Positions 1 through 14,248 of a stretch of DNA of 64,000 bases are shown piece by piece (within the stretch, counting starts at the first letter, position 1; every line of letters begins with the position of its first letter). The position numbers and the translations under genes were made by a program. The stretch lies in NCBI GenBank assembly GCA_047967505.1, contig CM106539.1; one strand, written 5' to 3'. This DNA is from Dipteris shenzhenensis (Eukaryota > Polypodiophyta > Polypodiopsida > Gleicheniales). The notes beneath the pieces were generated by a model. It did not search any database, was not told where the DNA came from, and was given only the letters and a program-made list of their open reading frames with translations.

Positions 1-504
1 AATCGGCTATTTGTCACCACAAATACTTGCAACAAAGTAAGCTTCACATAATAATCACCTTGTATAGATGTATGATTGCTATTGAGCTCACATGTGTTGT
101 TTTCCACAACATCCAAATGGGACAAGTTCTCTTGAAAGCATGTTGAATCTTTGAATGGGCACTTATCAACATGAGTGAGACTTATTTCCTCACTATTTGT
201 TATGATCCTCACTTCTGAATTTGCCACTGCCTCTCTCCAAACCATTTCAGCACGTACCTTCCTTTTCCATGTTTTTGGTCGTGTCCTGTTGCTTTCACCT
301 TCTCTTATTTCTTTCTCCGGGAAACATTCACTCGTGCTAGACATTCCATTGCCAATCACCAACTATTGCTACCTCTCATCATTAAAAGAAGTGCCAATCA
401 TCAGCTTCCCATTCCCTTGTTTAGCTTTACCTTCCCATTAACTCTTTGCTTTACATCATCTGAGCTTGTTTATAGCATAGGCATGGAAGAAGCATCAATA
501 GAAT

Positions 505-3500
505 GGGTGGTTGATGGAGTCTCATTCTGTTCCTCTTAGAGATAGAAGGGTAATTGTGAGCTCATTTTTTCTTCAGAGCCTTGTTCCACCTACCCAACAA
601 TTCCTGAGGCTCAATGCAGTTATTGAATCAGGCAGAGGGAGCATTGATGAGAACCTATATTTATAATGTGAGTTGGATGGCAATGAGTATTATCTACTGG
701 AGTCACATTTGTCTAAGACATATGTCATTATTCACAAAGCATTTGTGGTAGCTGATAGTGCATATGGTTCTAAAGAGTTGTTCCCATCATTGCCTGAGAG
801 TAAACATGCTAGCGAGGTTGTTGAGATTAGGATAAAATAGAAGAGGCTGATATTGAAGAAGGCAAACTTCCATTTAGTGGAAGTTATGATAGCATCTCCT
901 TGGATGGAAATGGAAGCTTTGGTAATGTGCATGGAGTCTTGGTTTCAAAGTTTGCACAAGCAAGGGTATCAACCAATAGGGAAGGTGTTATTGACCATGT
1001 TGAAACCCCAAGTGCTACAAAGATAGTGATGGCAATAGTGGTGATGTGGCTTGCATGCAACATAAGAGTGGCAAGAACATTGAGGATGATGTCAAATTAG
1101 CCAAAGGATTCTGACATGGATTATGAAAAACATGAATAGCAATCTGCTAAAACTAGGATCTCAAACATCAAGAAAGGCTTTGATTCACGGAGTTACCAGT
1201 TGCACTACAATGGGAATCTTGTTATGGAATTTTCGCCCACCTTTGGAAAATACAAAAGAATGGATGGAATGGAACAAAAGTTTGATCACATTTGGACTAA
1301 ACCTCTGAGCACTAATATCTCTATCCAATGTATTGTGAGGCTAAGCTATTGTGTTGGGGCTTTGGAATGCCATAGGGTGACTTGCCCTTAGTACATCAAT
1401 CAAAATAAATACAAAACTTTCTTCAAAGGGTCTTGACCAAAGAGAGCGGCATTAGGATTGATGACTATAGCTAGACATAATAAAATTGTTTGCCACTATT
1501 GTAAAAAACCGACATCTTGTGTTGACACTTATCAATGTATGGTTCACTATGTAATGCCACATGATGAAACATTAACATGCACAATGCTGCATATTGGTGA
1601 GAATCATCATCGAGTCTAGCCTAGAACCTTGAAATCAATGATTGAGAAAAGCAAAAAGTTGGTGTCCAATGTTTTAATGGTGGACAAAAATGCAAGTCCA
1701 CAAAAAATACAAATGAGTGTGGCCTAGGAAATGCTAATGAATTCCATGATGTGTGGTAGCAAAGGGCCTCACAAATGAAGGCCTTGTTGGGGATGAAAAA
1801 TGGCACTTCCTCTTGGACGAGTTAATTCCTCTTGTGGAGAATCAAAGGTAATATGCTTGCCACTTTTACGCTTTTGTATTTTTGTCATTGATTGCCATTG
1901 TTGTAGGTTTCAACGCATTGTTTCTCAAGAGAAGAAGAAAAGTATGTCGCTAGGAGAGGGATATGACAATATCCTATTGTTAAAGAAAAGATCAATGTAC
2001 TCCTTTCATGGTAGTAGGTTTCCTGGCAAGGACTACTAGATGCTAAGTGTTCTTGTTCAAGATGTCGACTAGGGGGCCATCTTCTAGGGTGTATCTTGTG
2101 AATCACATAAGGCATAGTGGGGATGCTAATCTTAGTCTATTATGGGTGCAATTTGGTCACACTCATATAGTCATTAGGTGGAGCACAATGGCATGCCACG
2201 TATATGATCCAAGGTGCTAACAGGTTCATATAATTATCCAATCATTTAAAATTTATGTGGTGATGCTATTTCATTTGTTTTAATTTTTTCCATATATCAG
2301 TGTGTAGGACCTAATGACCATAGCCACTTGTAAGATGGAGGAAGATATAGAAAGCCAAATTCTTTTTTGGGAGTTGCTTAATGCAACAATGAAGCAATCA
2401 AGGTACCGATCTACCGACTTCCATGGCTTCATGGCAGACAAGGCTAGTGCCATTTGGAATGCAGTAAGGACAATGTTCAATGGTGGCCCCAAAAGTGTCA
2501 TGTTGGGACAAGAATGTACTTGCCTTTTCCATTGGAAACAAAGTTTGTAGAATCATACGTGAAAGTTTATGAAGGAGGCTCTATGTATAGAGCACATATT
2601 GATGTGTGAAAGATGGAGGTCAAGTGGAACAAAGCAAGAGGTAGCTATACAAAGTACTGCTATATGAAGATGGTGGCACAATGGAGCTATCTAAGAGAAG
2701 GGTATTCCATCCATGGACATTTAGCTTAGTTGGTGGGAAGTACGCATTGCACACGGGGGAAATTTAATGGCTATGGTGAGATTATTATCATCAATAAATC
2801 ACATAAACTTCACTATTGTTAAGTGTTTTGTAAAACAAATCTCACATCTTGTACTTGTCTCCTTAGGTGAAGAAGAGTCCTGTAGAGGAAGCACAAACAC
2901 CAAGAACAAAACTTGTGAAGAGTATGCATGGCAACTGGTTATTGGCAAAAGGATACAAGTCAAAGATAATGTTACATGATTCTCGCTTATCTGACATGGC
3001 AAATGCATTGCTTCAAAGTGCAAAGCAACATGTGTACATGCTTGGTAGGCATGCCAGTTATGGGGCAAGCTTACAAAATTTGGTGGTGAGGGTGGCCAAT
3101 AGAAAACTCCTTCACCACCATAGGTTGCACGGATAGTACAAGAAGTAGTAGCAGGTACACCAGTGTTTGAAGATGTAGGGATATTGCATGGAGACAAGGA
3201 GACCATCCAAAGGAAGAGAAGTCTTCAACCCATGTAGCCAACTCTCATAAACCAGGGTATGTGATGGAGACCAGGGACCATAAAAAAAGAGGGAGACCAT
3301 TCAAAATCAGATTTGGAGAAGAGACTAAAATAAATGAAGTGCATCTAGAATCACATTATGGAGGGCCAGAGGTCTCAAGACACACCATTACAAAGAAAGA
3401 ATAGAGAGGAGGTTCATACATCCTTTGTGCCACACAATAGAGAGGAGGTCCTTAGCATCATAGAGGAGGTGGCAAATTGTTCTATGTGGGCAATGTGGAC

Positions 3501-3819
3501 AAATCCAATCCATTCAAAGGTAACATGCTTTGGCCTCATTGATAAGGAGAAGCGTTATTGATATATTGAAAAAAGCACAAAGGGAGTAGTGGCTTCTTGT
3601 TTCTTCTCTAAAAGAAGTCATCCTTGCCCAAGTGGAATGAAGCCCCAGTGGATGTGGTTTTGTGCTGATATCTACCAACTCCAAGACCCCAAGGAAGAGA
3701 AAAAATTCAAAGCACTATTGCCAATAAATCTACAAGATTGTCTAAGTGGAGACATGAAACTTCAAAGGAGGTGTCCAAGAGAATTGCAAATGCGGAGGAA
3801 ATTAATGCAGTTGTACTAG
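505..3819 (+). pseudogene. decayed transposase-like gene (uncertain superfamily)
   Basis: A protein-like plus-strand reading runs through here with several stops and frame changes. From about 505 to 1050 one frame is open except for a TAA near 669 and a TAG near 838. At 1140-1390 the reading shifts frame within a conserved-looking block (TSRKALIHGV, then KFDHIWTKPL and RLSYCVGALEC). At 2314-2550 there is a block with GFMADKASAIWNAVR and CLFHW. At 3358-3819 one frame is open except for a single TGA at 3559. The blocks resemble, from memory, a family of uncharacterised transposase-like proteins (perhaps MULE-like) multicopy in seed-free plants. No catalytic triad or terminal inverted repeats could be defined. 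It is coding-derived and certainly broken; the superfamily is a guess. Confidence 0.5.
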
Positions 3820-6800
3820 CAAAGACGACAACTAAGCCTCTTTGACATTGTGTGTTCTATATTTTAAGTGACTGTGGAAGCACCTATGGTGTGCACATAA
3901 AGACAGAGCCCTTGTGTAACTGTCCTAATTTTAGGAAAGAGAGGTGGCTAAAAAATGATAATTAGCTTGCAAGCACTTGCATTACGTGCTCCTTCACACT
4001 CTAGGGTTACATAAGACTGAAGATATGCTCATCACTAGTCAACCATTTTGACCACACAAATAGCATCATTGCTTAGTGGGCCTAGACCCAGCATGGTATC
4101 AGGAAACACTATTTTCTCATGGAGGCTTTTTGGCCTTTTGAGATAGCTGAACTAAGATGAAATCACCTTTCATCATGATCATGTGAAGACAAAATTTTAT
4201 AACAACTTTTTGCAAAGCTCAATTTTTCAATATAATATGTAACCTGGCACTTTGGAGTTGTGTCTGCACTGCTTAAGCTTGGAGTTTAGTTCCATAAGCA
4301 TGTTGTAATTTATGAATAGTGTTTTTTTTCCTTGGGTAAAAAGATCAAATTTGAATTAACAAATTAAAAAAATATTACAAAAGAGAAATCACAGGCCCAT
4401 GGCTGAGGTCAAGACTCGGTATTGTCCTTGACTTCTACCAAAAATTGGACGGTCCACCTGATGTTAGTTAATATCTCTTAGCTGGCTATAACATCCTACT
4501 AAAACCTACAAAAAACAAACTCGCTCATAGAATACCATACGCCGCATATGACCCAGAGCATGGATAAGTTGCCACACTCCATATGACGCATCGTTGACCC
4601 TTGCTTTATACCCTCAAACTTCCATCTCCTAAGCGATAGCTCAAAGGATACCTGGCCATTGGCTAGCCAGTATATGACCATTCTCCATATCCTGTGCATT
4701 GCTAGTTTAAGACACTTCTCCTTTTATAGTTAAAAACATGTGATTTGACATATAGTCAAGAAAAAGATGACAAACAATAACATCATACACAGCGCACAAG
4801 GAATACAAACAAGTATATATCAAAAAACGTAGAGATTGCCACAAAAAGATAACAATGGACACCATAGGAGATATCTCATCTCCACTGTATAAGGACCTAA
4901 CAGTTTGGTCTTTATAGCTAATAGAATTTCAAACATCAAAATACATTAGGTTGGCATAAAGTCAGACTGAGAACACATAAAATGACTCAAGAGATGTTGT
5001 TCAGAGTCGGAAATGACTCAAATGATGCTACTCCTACATTGCATTCTGCAAGAAGCATCATGTAGTTTTTGTAAGGGCTGACCCCACGTCTAGTCCTACT
5101 ATTAGAAGTCCAGGTGGAGGTGGAGGTGGAGTTGCTGAGACAAGCTAGGGAGGTCCTACTAGAGAAAGTCATGTGCCTGATGTGGATATCCATGTGTGCT
5201 CAGAGAGTTCCTTGGTCCTAGCTATGGCAACGCAGACCATCATCTCTAGACCAATCCTACTACTGAAAGAGCAGGATTTCGTGAAGTCGAAGAATTCAGC
5301 AAGGGGAAACATACGGGGCAATGAGCTAATCCTCGTTGCTTCTATGATGTGGATGCCTATCGATTGAGTTGGATGTTGGAGGTGCCTCCCTTGATGTCCT
5401 CCGATCCGTCGAATATCATCATCCATCAACTACTTCTTTGCCCTCATCCAGGTTAGCGATGGTGGTGGGGCGATAGCGGCAAGATGATATTTATTCCAAA
5501 TCCTCACCACCCCAATGGGAGAGTGTTAGCAACCTCGTGTCGGACGACTCCAACTCGCACATCCAGGATTGTTGGGAGCTGCACTGCCTCTTTGCCATTG
5601 TTTGTGTCAGGTGAGGTTTAGCATCTCGAGCATGCCTTCATATAATATGTTGTAGTTGCCTTTCTTGCTCCATTTCCATCAACCGCTACAGAGGGGGTGG
5701 CTACATCCAATCTACCTCTCTAGGTGAGACTACCGCTCCCTTGGTAGGACCTCTACAAACATTGCTCACAGTTTTAAACCTCTTTGGATCGCTCCTTCTC
5801 TTGTAGCTAGACATTGAATCTCCACCAGGACAAGGAATGGAGAGTTCGGTAGGCAAAACACAGTGTTGGGACGAGGTTGGGACAAAAATAGATCGGCATG
5901 CCGCTTGTCACAACCAAGGAGGGTGAGGTGGTAATAAGTTTCAGCATATGGAAACTTATGCGGAAACTTATTACCATCTTGCCTTCCTTGGTGGCGATAG
6001 GCCAATCAATTTTTGCCTTCGCAGGGGACTGGCTTGGCAGTTGTAACCTATGGGTGAGTGTGGGGTGTGTGTGTGTTCGACCATCGGCCAGGGCACCCTA
6101 TGACTACCAGTCCAAGGTAGCCTACCCTCTAGGGATTGGGTGAGAGTTGAGTGAAGGTTATGCTTTTAAAAAAATGTTTCCGCATATGGCCAATCTTCAT
6201 CATCACTTACCACCTCCTAGAGATTCATATTTCTATTGCCAATCCTCCTCATCATCACTTACCTTGTCCAAGATGTTCATATTTCTACTACTGGTCCTCA
6301 TCATCACTTAGCTCCTCCATCAGCACCCTATCATTGCTGCGCGTCTTCCTACCTAACCAACAGTGATCTCTCTATTAAAGTTCCATCGTTGGGAGGAGGA
6401 CCTATCAGCTCGAGTGAAAAGAGACTGAGAAGGAAGGATTCAAAGAACTCTCTTCCTATTTAATTGCAGTAGAGAGACAATTAAGAACACATTTCACGAT
6501 CTAGCTCAGAACCTTGCAATACCTTTTCAACAACTAGTATTCTATATGAGAGATGGCCTACCCCAAAACCTTCCAGGCACTATTTTTCTATCAGACTTCC
6601 CTTTTGAATAGGCTCATCATAGGAACAGACACAGAGAAGTGAGAGGAATCAAGTTACAAGGAGGACATGCTTTTAAACTGGGTGTGTGACATGCAACGGG
6701 AAGAGGGTGAATATTCGTTCCCCTAATTATGGTTTTTCTTGTTACATTGATGCAACTATGAGGCTTATAACACACATTTCTATGTAAGACATGGCAGATG

Positions 6801-8460
6801 CTTGGAGATGTATTGACTACCAAAGCACAGACAAGGAAGACGATGCACATAAGGAGGGGTTGATGTGGGCATATAAGGTTGCAGAGAGCAGCAAAAGCAA
6901 TCGGTGATAAGAGAGGTCTGTGTAACATTGCAATAGATTGGCCACATGAGCTATCAAACTCTTGTTATCACAAGCTTGCTAGAATAGTGGGGAGTTTGGA
7001 ATATTATCCATAAGATGGAGGTTAACGAGTAGGGATGTTTGTAGATTTTGTTGCCCCATGGGCATGTTTTTAGCTGTAAGGTCTTTTTATGGGTTGACCG
7101 CCCATTCAATGTAAGTAGGCTATATTTGTGCATCAAGGGATTGGCAGTTTTTTTGCAAGCTAAAATTATATTTAAATGTATGAAGCTATATTTTAGTGCG
7201 TGCTTTTAGTAATATTTCCAAGTCTCCATTTCCTTTAGAGCCTCCCAAATTGACTTTACATAAACCAAACATCTTGAATCCTCCACGGTAGTGGACAAAA
7301 ATTGCTTAGTTTTAGTAATTGCACCTGAAACAACAAGGTGAAAATATTCGTATCATGAAAAAGGCCTACCAAAAAGAGATATGGTGAATTCGAGGTACGA
7401 CCCAAGTGCAGGATAGAGAACCAGGGAAAAGAGGGATCATCTAGATAAATAAACATGGACAAAATTAGGTCCCGAGGAGTCAATGGAATTTTTACGATAT
7501 CAACTTGCACGAGTAGAGGAAGACAAACTACAAAGTTGATATACAACACATGTGATTCAGGCATGCAGATGTGCATGATGGACATGCATGAGGCATGCAT
7601 GGCATGTTGATGTGTCACCTGCATGCCAATAATAGCACGTCACAGTGTGGGTTTCAACCTTACTTCCATAAGTTTCTTAAGATTAAATGAGGCCACATCA
7701 TTAGCATGCCATTAGGTTACGATTTATGCACTTATCGATTGTCGATGATTCTCGAGTTAATTTTTATATGCTTAAGGTTCAGGGTTGTTATAAAGTCCGC
7801 ACATTACAATACATATCGAACACAAAGTTAATTCTATTAACATTTAAGCTTTAGAGTACTGGCAACAGAGCCACCGTAAAATCTTAGAGAAAGAAGATTC
7901 ATATTTTTGCTAGCTACTAAGCCTCCTCCTCATCACTTCCTTCTAGTATAGAGAATTTGCATGGCGGCGTGTGCTACACCCAATGAAAACCCACCTTGAA
8001 TCACCTCATCCTACTCCAATGGGCATTGAAATTATAAATGGGCCATGGCACTGTTGCTAGCACACAATTTGAGTATACCACTCCTTCTATACATCTCCTT
8101 GTAGCACAGCACAAGTAACTACTCCATATTGATCTGCACATCCCCTGAGATGGTGGATCTTGGAGCCTTGTTCCATACCATGAAGAACCAAATGTGGGTG
8201 CGAATGGTAGGGACACAAGAACTTCCAAAGCAGGTGCAGTCAATTTTGCAGGGGTACACATGGCAGATATTGGTTGAAAAAGCCCACCAAAATTCTTAGA
8301 GTGCCCTAAAAGCTCACAACAAAAAGCTCACTGAAAGATTTTCCCCAAACATCATCCATTTTGGCATTCTATTTCCTAGGAGCTTATTTCAAGACATAAA
8401 GAGACTTGAGTAATATACACTTGAGATGTTCCCAACTTGGAACAACATAACCTCTTGTAG
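3820..8460. other. intergenic, no recognisable gene
   Basis: AT-rich sequence with only short unsupported reading frames on both strands. No transposon protein motif, no long repeat and no RNA gene was recognised. Duplicated TCATCATCACTTA-type phrases occur at about 6190-6310, and purine- or pyrimidine-rich runs occur throughout. Confidence 0.5.
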
Positions 8461-8466
8461 GGTTCA

Positions 8467-8612
8467 TGGTTTAGGGTTTTATCAATCATTATCATCATGT
8501 TGCTAGCATTATGGAGATTTTTTATTGGAACACTAGTGTCTCATCTTTAACAAGGTAAGTTTAGCATTTAGGGTTTAGGACTCAAGGTTTTAGGACTTAG
8601 GGTCTAGGGGGG
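8467..8612 (+). repeat. degenerate telomere-like TTTAGGG repeats
   Basis: Several imperfect copies of the plant telomere unit occur here (GGTTTAGGGTTTT near 8470, TTTAGGGTTTAGGA near 8566, then TTTTAGGACTTAGGG). Units are interrupted and diverged, so this is a short interstitial or telobox-like patch rather than an array. Confidence 0.4.
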
Positions 8613-8932
8613 GGTTTATTTTCTTAGGGAGTGACATAAAGTGTACATACATAAGGGTTTTTTTAATTCAAAAAGTTAGATTTTCCCTATAGAAGGGGTG
8701 TGTATAGGTTATAAAAATTTGTAGAGTAGGAGATTGCTTTAAAAAACTTTGAATGCACATGCTATATGGGTTTTCACACTATGAATGAGCCAAGTCTAGT
8801 AAATGTGTAGATTAAAGTGTGCATAGTCCATTCCATACTATTGTGGGTACCACTTAGTAACAAGCCTAGCTTTATATTTGTTTATATAACCATTATATGT
8901 GAGCTTAACTTTGAAGACAGACTTGCATCCAT

Positions 8933-9901
8933 TTCTTGCCTTATGTCCAAAAGGGTGACCATAGATCACGAGAAGGGTAGCCACAAAAGGCCTTATTTCT
9001 TATCTTTAGGTAGCCACAGGCTACCTATTTCTTGTAATGTGTCCAAAAGTCCTTATTTTCTATCTTTAGGTAGCCACAAGCCACAAGCTACCCTATTTCT
9101 TGTAATGTGTCCAAAAGGCGACCACAAGCTACCCTATTTTGCTAACTTGAGACATGATTGCCAGTCTAAAAGGGCAATCTATTAAAAAAGCACACCCTTT
9201 CAAACTATTATTCTTGTAGTAAGCTTTCCATTGTAGTGATGGATTAAGACAACTACGAGCATTTTATTAAGCAAAATCTTGTAGCACTATTGTTTATCTC
9301 ATGAATGGAACTCCAATTACCATTATTTAGAATATGACACCAAAAGAGATCTTCACAAGGAATAAATCTTGTTATGCTATCTTATAATTTTTGGATGTGC
9401 TAGGACAGCCTAGAAGGAAACTTGATGCAAAGTCACAAAAATGTGTACTTATATTGTAAATAAAAATAGTTATCATTACGATAAAGCCAATAATGTTCAA
9501 ATGCCTACTCTAGGAATTTTAAATCCATTTATGATGGCTCCTCCTCATCCATGGCTACTTGCCATTCTAGGCCTTCTGCAGTTTCTTGATACATGGTCAA
9601 AAAATGGATGTTCACGATCACATTAGCCATGAATGTGTAATTGATAGTGTCAATCCATTTTTTTACATCTTTCCTTTCATGAGTTGATCTCTTGAGCTGT
9701 GTAGAAGAGTTTTTGTATCATAAGTGTTTAGTTAATTACTTTTGATAATAACTTCACCATAGTAGCACTTCTTTTAGCCCAACTAACTAGTGTAGTTTAG
9801 ATGGTGATGGGTCACCATGGATTCCTCATTACTTGGAAGCTTGGCATATGTAACCTAATAGCATGTAGTCTATGGCGGTCCTTTTGGACATAAGGCAAGA
9901 A
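8933..9901. repeat. inverted repeat pair flanking about 0.9 kb
   Basis: Positions 8933-8954 are perfectly complementary to 9880-9901 (22 bp). Weaker complementarity continues inward past 8954 (GACCATAG against CTATGG near 9870). The enclosed segment has no recognised coding sequence and contains the local 60-bp repeats at 8941-9145. It could be a decayed foldback or MITE-like element; no clear target-site duplication was found. Confidence 0.4.
8941..9145 (+). repeat. 60-bp tandem repeat, about three degenerate copies
   Basis: The blocks starting at 9001 and 9061 both begin TATCTTTAGGTAGCCACA and share CTATTTCTTGTAATGTGTCC, with a period of exactly 60 bp. A more diverged copy precedes them and a partial copy (GACCACAAGCTACCCTATTT) follows. 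Confidence 0.6.
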
Positions 9902-9989
9902 TTAGGGCAACCCATGGCCGCCCTTTTTAACAAAGTGCACCATACGGTAATTTTGATGGCTACATTGGCTACCCTATCCATACATATGG

Positions 9990-10146
9990 ATCTATGTACC
10001 TACATATATACATACACATGTAAGTATGTACATACATACATACATACATAGGTATGTACATACCTATGTATGTAAGTACCTATATAAGTATCTACATACA
10101 TACATACATATGTATATATGCACATGTACATATTTATCTATGTGCC

Positions 10147-10177
<31 letters not shown>

Positions 10178-10890
10178 GTATATACAATGTACATACAGAC
10201 ATATGTATGTACACGTGTGTACATAAACACATATATATGTACATATGTACATATATGTAGCCATACGTGCTCATAAATACAGACATACATATGTACCTAT
10301 CTACATACATGCATGCATACATATGTACATACCTACGACATACACGTACCTACATACACATCTGTGTACATACATGCATATTGATAGCTACATGTACATG
10401 CATAAATACGTACCTACATGTACATAGATATGTACACACATATTTAATACCTAGATGTACATGCATACATAGTACCTAGGTGTACATACATAGTACCTAG
10501 ATGTACATGCATTGCATAGATACGTACCTAAATGTAAATAGATATGTACCTATGTGTACATATATACATACATGCATAACATATGTATGTAGTACGTACA
10601 TATGTAAATATAGGCATACATGGGTAATACATACATACATGCATGCATGCATGCATGCGTATGCACGTACATATGTATGTAAGTGAACATGTATGTACAT
10701 ACATACAGATAAGAAAACATGCATGCATGCATACATACATGCATACATACATCCATGCATGCATACATATGTACATACGCATGCACGTATGTACATTTAT
10801 ACATACATTCATGCATATGTATGCATACATGCACATGTACATGTGTACATCAAACATACATACATATATAAATACATGCATGCATGTAGT
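9990..10890. repeat. long imperfect CATA/TATG tetranucleotide microsatellite
   Basis: About 900 bp of imperfect ACAT/ATGT repeats interspersed with GTAC, CATG and ACCT variants. Both strands stay open by composition (Tyr/His/Ile/Cys/Met-rich), so long reading frames here are not genes. Confidence 0.9.
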
Positions 10891-10899
10891 GTTCATACG

Positions 10900-12010
10900 T
10901 ACAGCTTTGTAGATAGTTTAGGAGCATGGAGGCTCTTATGTAATACTAAAATTAATAGGCGTTCAAGGCATTTCTACACACTAGTTGCAAGCTATGATTA
11001 AATTTTGCTAAACTATTGTGAATGATGTGCTAGTGCTTGCCATTGTAATTTTCTACCCTTTGTGCTCTTTAGCACTATCTAGTTGTAAGCATATGATTGG
11101 GTTTCACTTGACTAGATGTCAATGAGGAGTTCATGCTTGCCTCTTTGCTCTTCTCCTCATTGTGCTCTATGGCATTATCTAACAATTCCAAGAGAGTCCT
11201 TGCTGCTATAGAAGGGTGTTATTGTTGTCACCTCATGCCTTTCCAAGACATTGTAGCTATGAATCAAGCCTTTCATTTTTTGCCTAAAGCTCTACAAATT
11301 TTGCTAAGCTCTTGCAAATCAAATATCTACTGTAAGCTTTGTTGTTTATATGTGTGCACTACTATTTAAACCACTGGGTTGTTTCAATGGTAAATGGAAA
11401 GTCTGCCATGTTGCCTTATGCAACCTATCCTTAACTTGGACAAGATGCTCGACTTCCTTTGGTTTTAAGTTGTGCTTATTCCTAGCCCTACGATTGGGAA
11501 TTTTGCAACCCAATACGATCACCAGTAGTTTTTTTCCTTTGTTATGCACTTATGAGCACTCTATTTTCATGTAAATCATATTACCTTAAGTAGTGTTGCC
11601 ACTGTACATAAGCACTAATCACCTCTTTGCAAGAACTTGTTGTTTTCCACTTTCTTGTTGCATTGTTGTTGTCAAGACTTGAAGCTTGTAATTTGTGTCA
11701 TACTCTTTTGGGCTATAGGATACTATAGTTTCTTACTTTGGAGCTATGAACATGTTGCTTATGGCATTTGAATTCCTTTAGTTTAGTGATATTTCCTTAT
11801 AGGCTTTGGTTTTCTTCTATGAGCTCTACTATGAAGTCACAAATTCTCTCACTTCACCTTCAACCATCAAAGACTTGTAGGCACTAAGTCACGGCTTTAA
11901 AAAATGCCATGTCACCTGATTGAAAATAAAAGGAGAACCTTACCTTAGTCTTTACTCTCTCTCAAAGATGCAACTTCATACAAATAAGAGAGGTACTAAA
12001 GAACTTGATG
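10900..12010. other. intergenic, no recognisable gene
   Basis: AT-rich single-copy-looking sequence with short frames only. No domain, repeat or RNA gene was recognised. Confidence 0.45.
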
Positions 12011-12016
12011 ACACAA

Positions 12017-12110
12017 GGCGCGCACACACACACACATGCACACGTGCATGCGCATGCATGCATGCTCACACACACGCACATGCACATACACACACATGCA
12101 TGCATGCACA
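12017..12110 (+). repeat. CA / CATG microsatellite
   Basis: Short (CA)n runs alternate with (CATG)n, for example ACACACACACATG and GCATGCATGCATGC. Confidence 0.85.
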
Positions 12111-12879
12111 AAACTATCATCCTCATCAATGAATACACAATCTTGAGACACATTTTTCATAGAAAATGTGGGTCCCTATGAAAAAGGGTTTTTCATCACT
12201 ACATGAATTGAGACAATGCATACAAGAAATGTTGTATCATGACAATAATATTGTAGCATCAAATGCCAAGATTTGACACTTTGGAATTTGATAGTGTTTG
12301 TAATTATAACTTATTTCGAGTATATTTAGTTAGAGTTGAGAGATCATAGACACCTTGTTAACACCTTTTACTATACATTGGCAAATTATCACCAACATGG
12401 AGCTTCTCAAGTTGTTTGTCTTTGTTGTAGAAAAGTTCTTGGGCATCAATTTACAATGTTATGAGAGTTATTATTTGAAATAGTAACCAAGAGTGGATTA
12501 TATTGAAATAAGGACCTTGAGGGACACCTTGCAAAGGTAAGAACAATCAAATTTTTTTCTACTAGACAACGTGTTATGGGTGTTTATTTCAAAATTTCAA
12601 AGTTCCAATAGCAATAGCACATTGATATTTTTATAAAAGCAAAATGGAAAAACTATTGAGGACAATATAAAGTAGCTCAAAAGATAAATTAAAACTCTCC
12701 AATAAGTTGTGAAAGGGGAAGAGAGTAGGGATGAAAATTGGAGAAGAGCAGAGGGGAGAAAAGGGAGTGAAGGTGAATGCACATGGGGAGAGGAGAAGCC
12801 TAAAAAGGGAGAAAAGGGAGTAGATGAGAGGGGTAGAAAGTGAGTACATGAGAGAGGGGGAGGGGGATCATTAATTAGT
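12111..12879. other. intergenic, no recognisable gene
   Basis: AT-rich, passing into a purine-rich stretch (about 12,710-12,870, GGAGA-type). No gene was recognised. Confidence 0.4.
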
Positions 12880-13526
12880 GAGGGGGGGTGTAGGCCGTTG
12901 TTTTGAATTAATTAATGAGTTGTAGGGAGGGGATCATTAATTAGTGAGAGGGTGTGTAGCTCCTTGTCTTGAATTTAAATACTCCATGTCATAATTTAAT
13001 ACATTCCCACCATCTAACCTTTATGAGCACTACTAATATAGCCTTCATTTTGACAATAAGATCTTTTGGGACACTTGGGACAATAGACCAAAAACCAGTG
13101 ATCATCCATTATATTCCCCTCATAGGGACAAAATAACGGTGACTCCAAGGTAATATATCAGAACTGATGATTACCATGTACACTAAAAATAACATATGAT
13201 TAAATCTCTTGCTTCCTTTGCTCTCACTTCTTCTCTTTATTAGTTCATCCCACATTCGTTGTATACTTAAAGAGAAATTTGCAAAAGTTGAATCTACTAT
13301 GATTGTTAAAAAGATGATCTGATTCTTTTCAATCCTTTTTATGGCAGTAATATTCTTACTTTTCGTACTTTCTTATAAATTTTAAGTTTGAGCTTATGTT
13401 TGTGAAAAGCTAAATTATGGAAAGGTGTACAATGTGCAAAATGAAGACTACATAAAGAATCAAAATCAAGTAAGGACTATGAAAAAGTGAATAATTTAGC
13501 AATTCTTTATCAACCAAATTTTTGAA

Positions 13527-13527
<1 letters not shown>

Positions 13528-13612
<85 letters not shown>

Positions 13613-13650
13613 TGTATGTGTATGTATATGTATATGTATATGTATATAAG
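13528..13650 (+). repeat. (CT)n(TA)n(TATG)n microsatellite
   Basis: A CT run, then a TA run with an interruption, then TATG/TATATG units. Confidence 0.95.
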
Positions 13651-14248
13651 TATTAACTATGAAAAAATGAATATTTAAGCAATTCTTTATCATCCAAATT
13701 TTTGAGTGATAAAGGAATTTTGAATGTCTCTCTCCCCCCTCTCATTTAGGGTGTCACTTCCTTTATGTCACAAATATGATATATATCAAAAGAAACAGAA
13801 TAACATATTACCAACTAAGTTCTACTTGCAATCATCCCTTACTCCTAGTGGATTATGTGCTCATATCATCAATTGGCCATTTCAAATTTGTACATTTAAA
13901 AACAATCGTGGGGGAGGAGCTCCTTAATTAGGGAGGGGGAGTGTAGCCCCTTCTCGTACATTCAAATATTGCTTCTTACCTTAATATATGCCCACCTAAT
14001 AAGCATATAACTCTGTATTAATGCTACTAATCTAGTCTTCATTGACCATGTGGTCTTTCGGGACAATTAGGAACATCAACCAAAAAGCAACCATCATCAA
14101 CGTTATATCCCCTAATGAGGATTTCTCAAAGGTAGTAATACCTTAATGTTTGATTACTTTGTACCCTCAAATAACATATATAATTATATATTTTGCTTCC
14201 TTTGACAATAGATTATTTCAATCTGCAACTCCTTTTAGTAGTCTTTCT

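Noticed and set aside
10026-11001. Overlapping frames on both strands in the CATA array
   Set aside because: Met/Tyr/His/Cys-only peptides from a microsatellite, no gene-like features.
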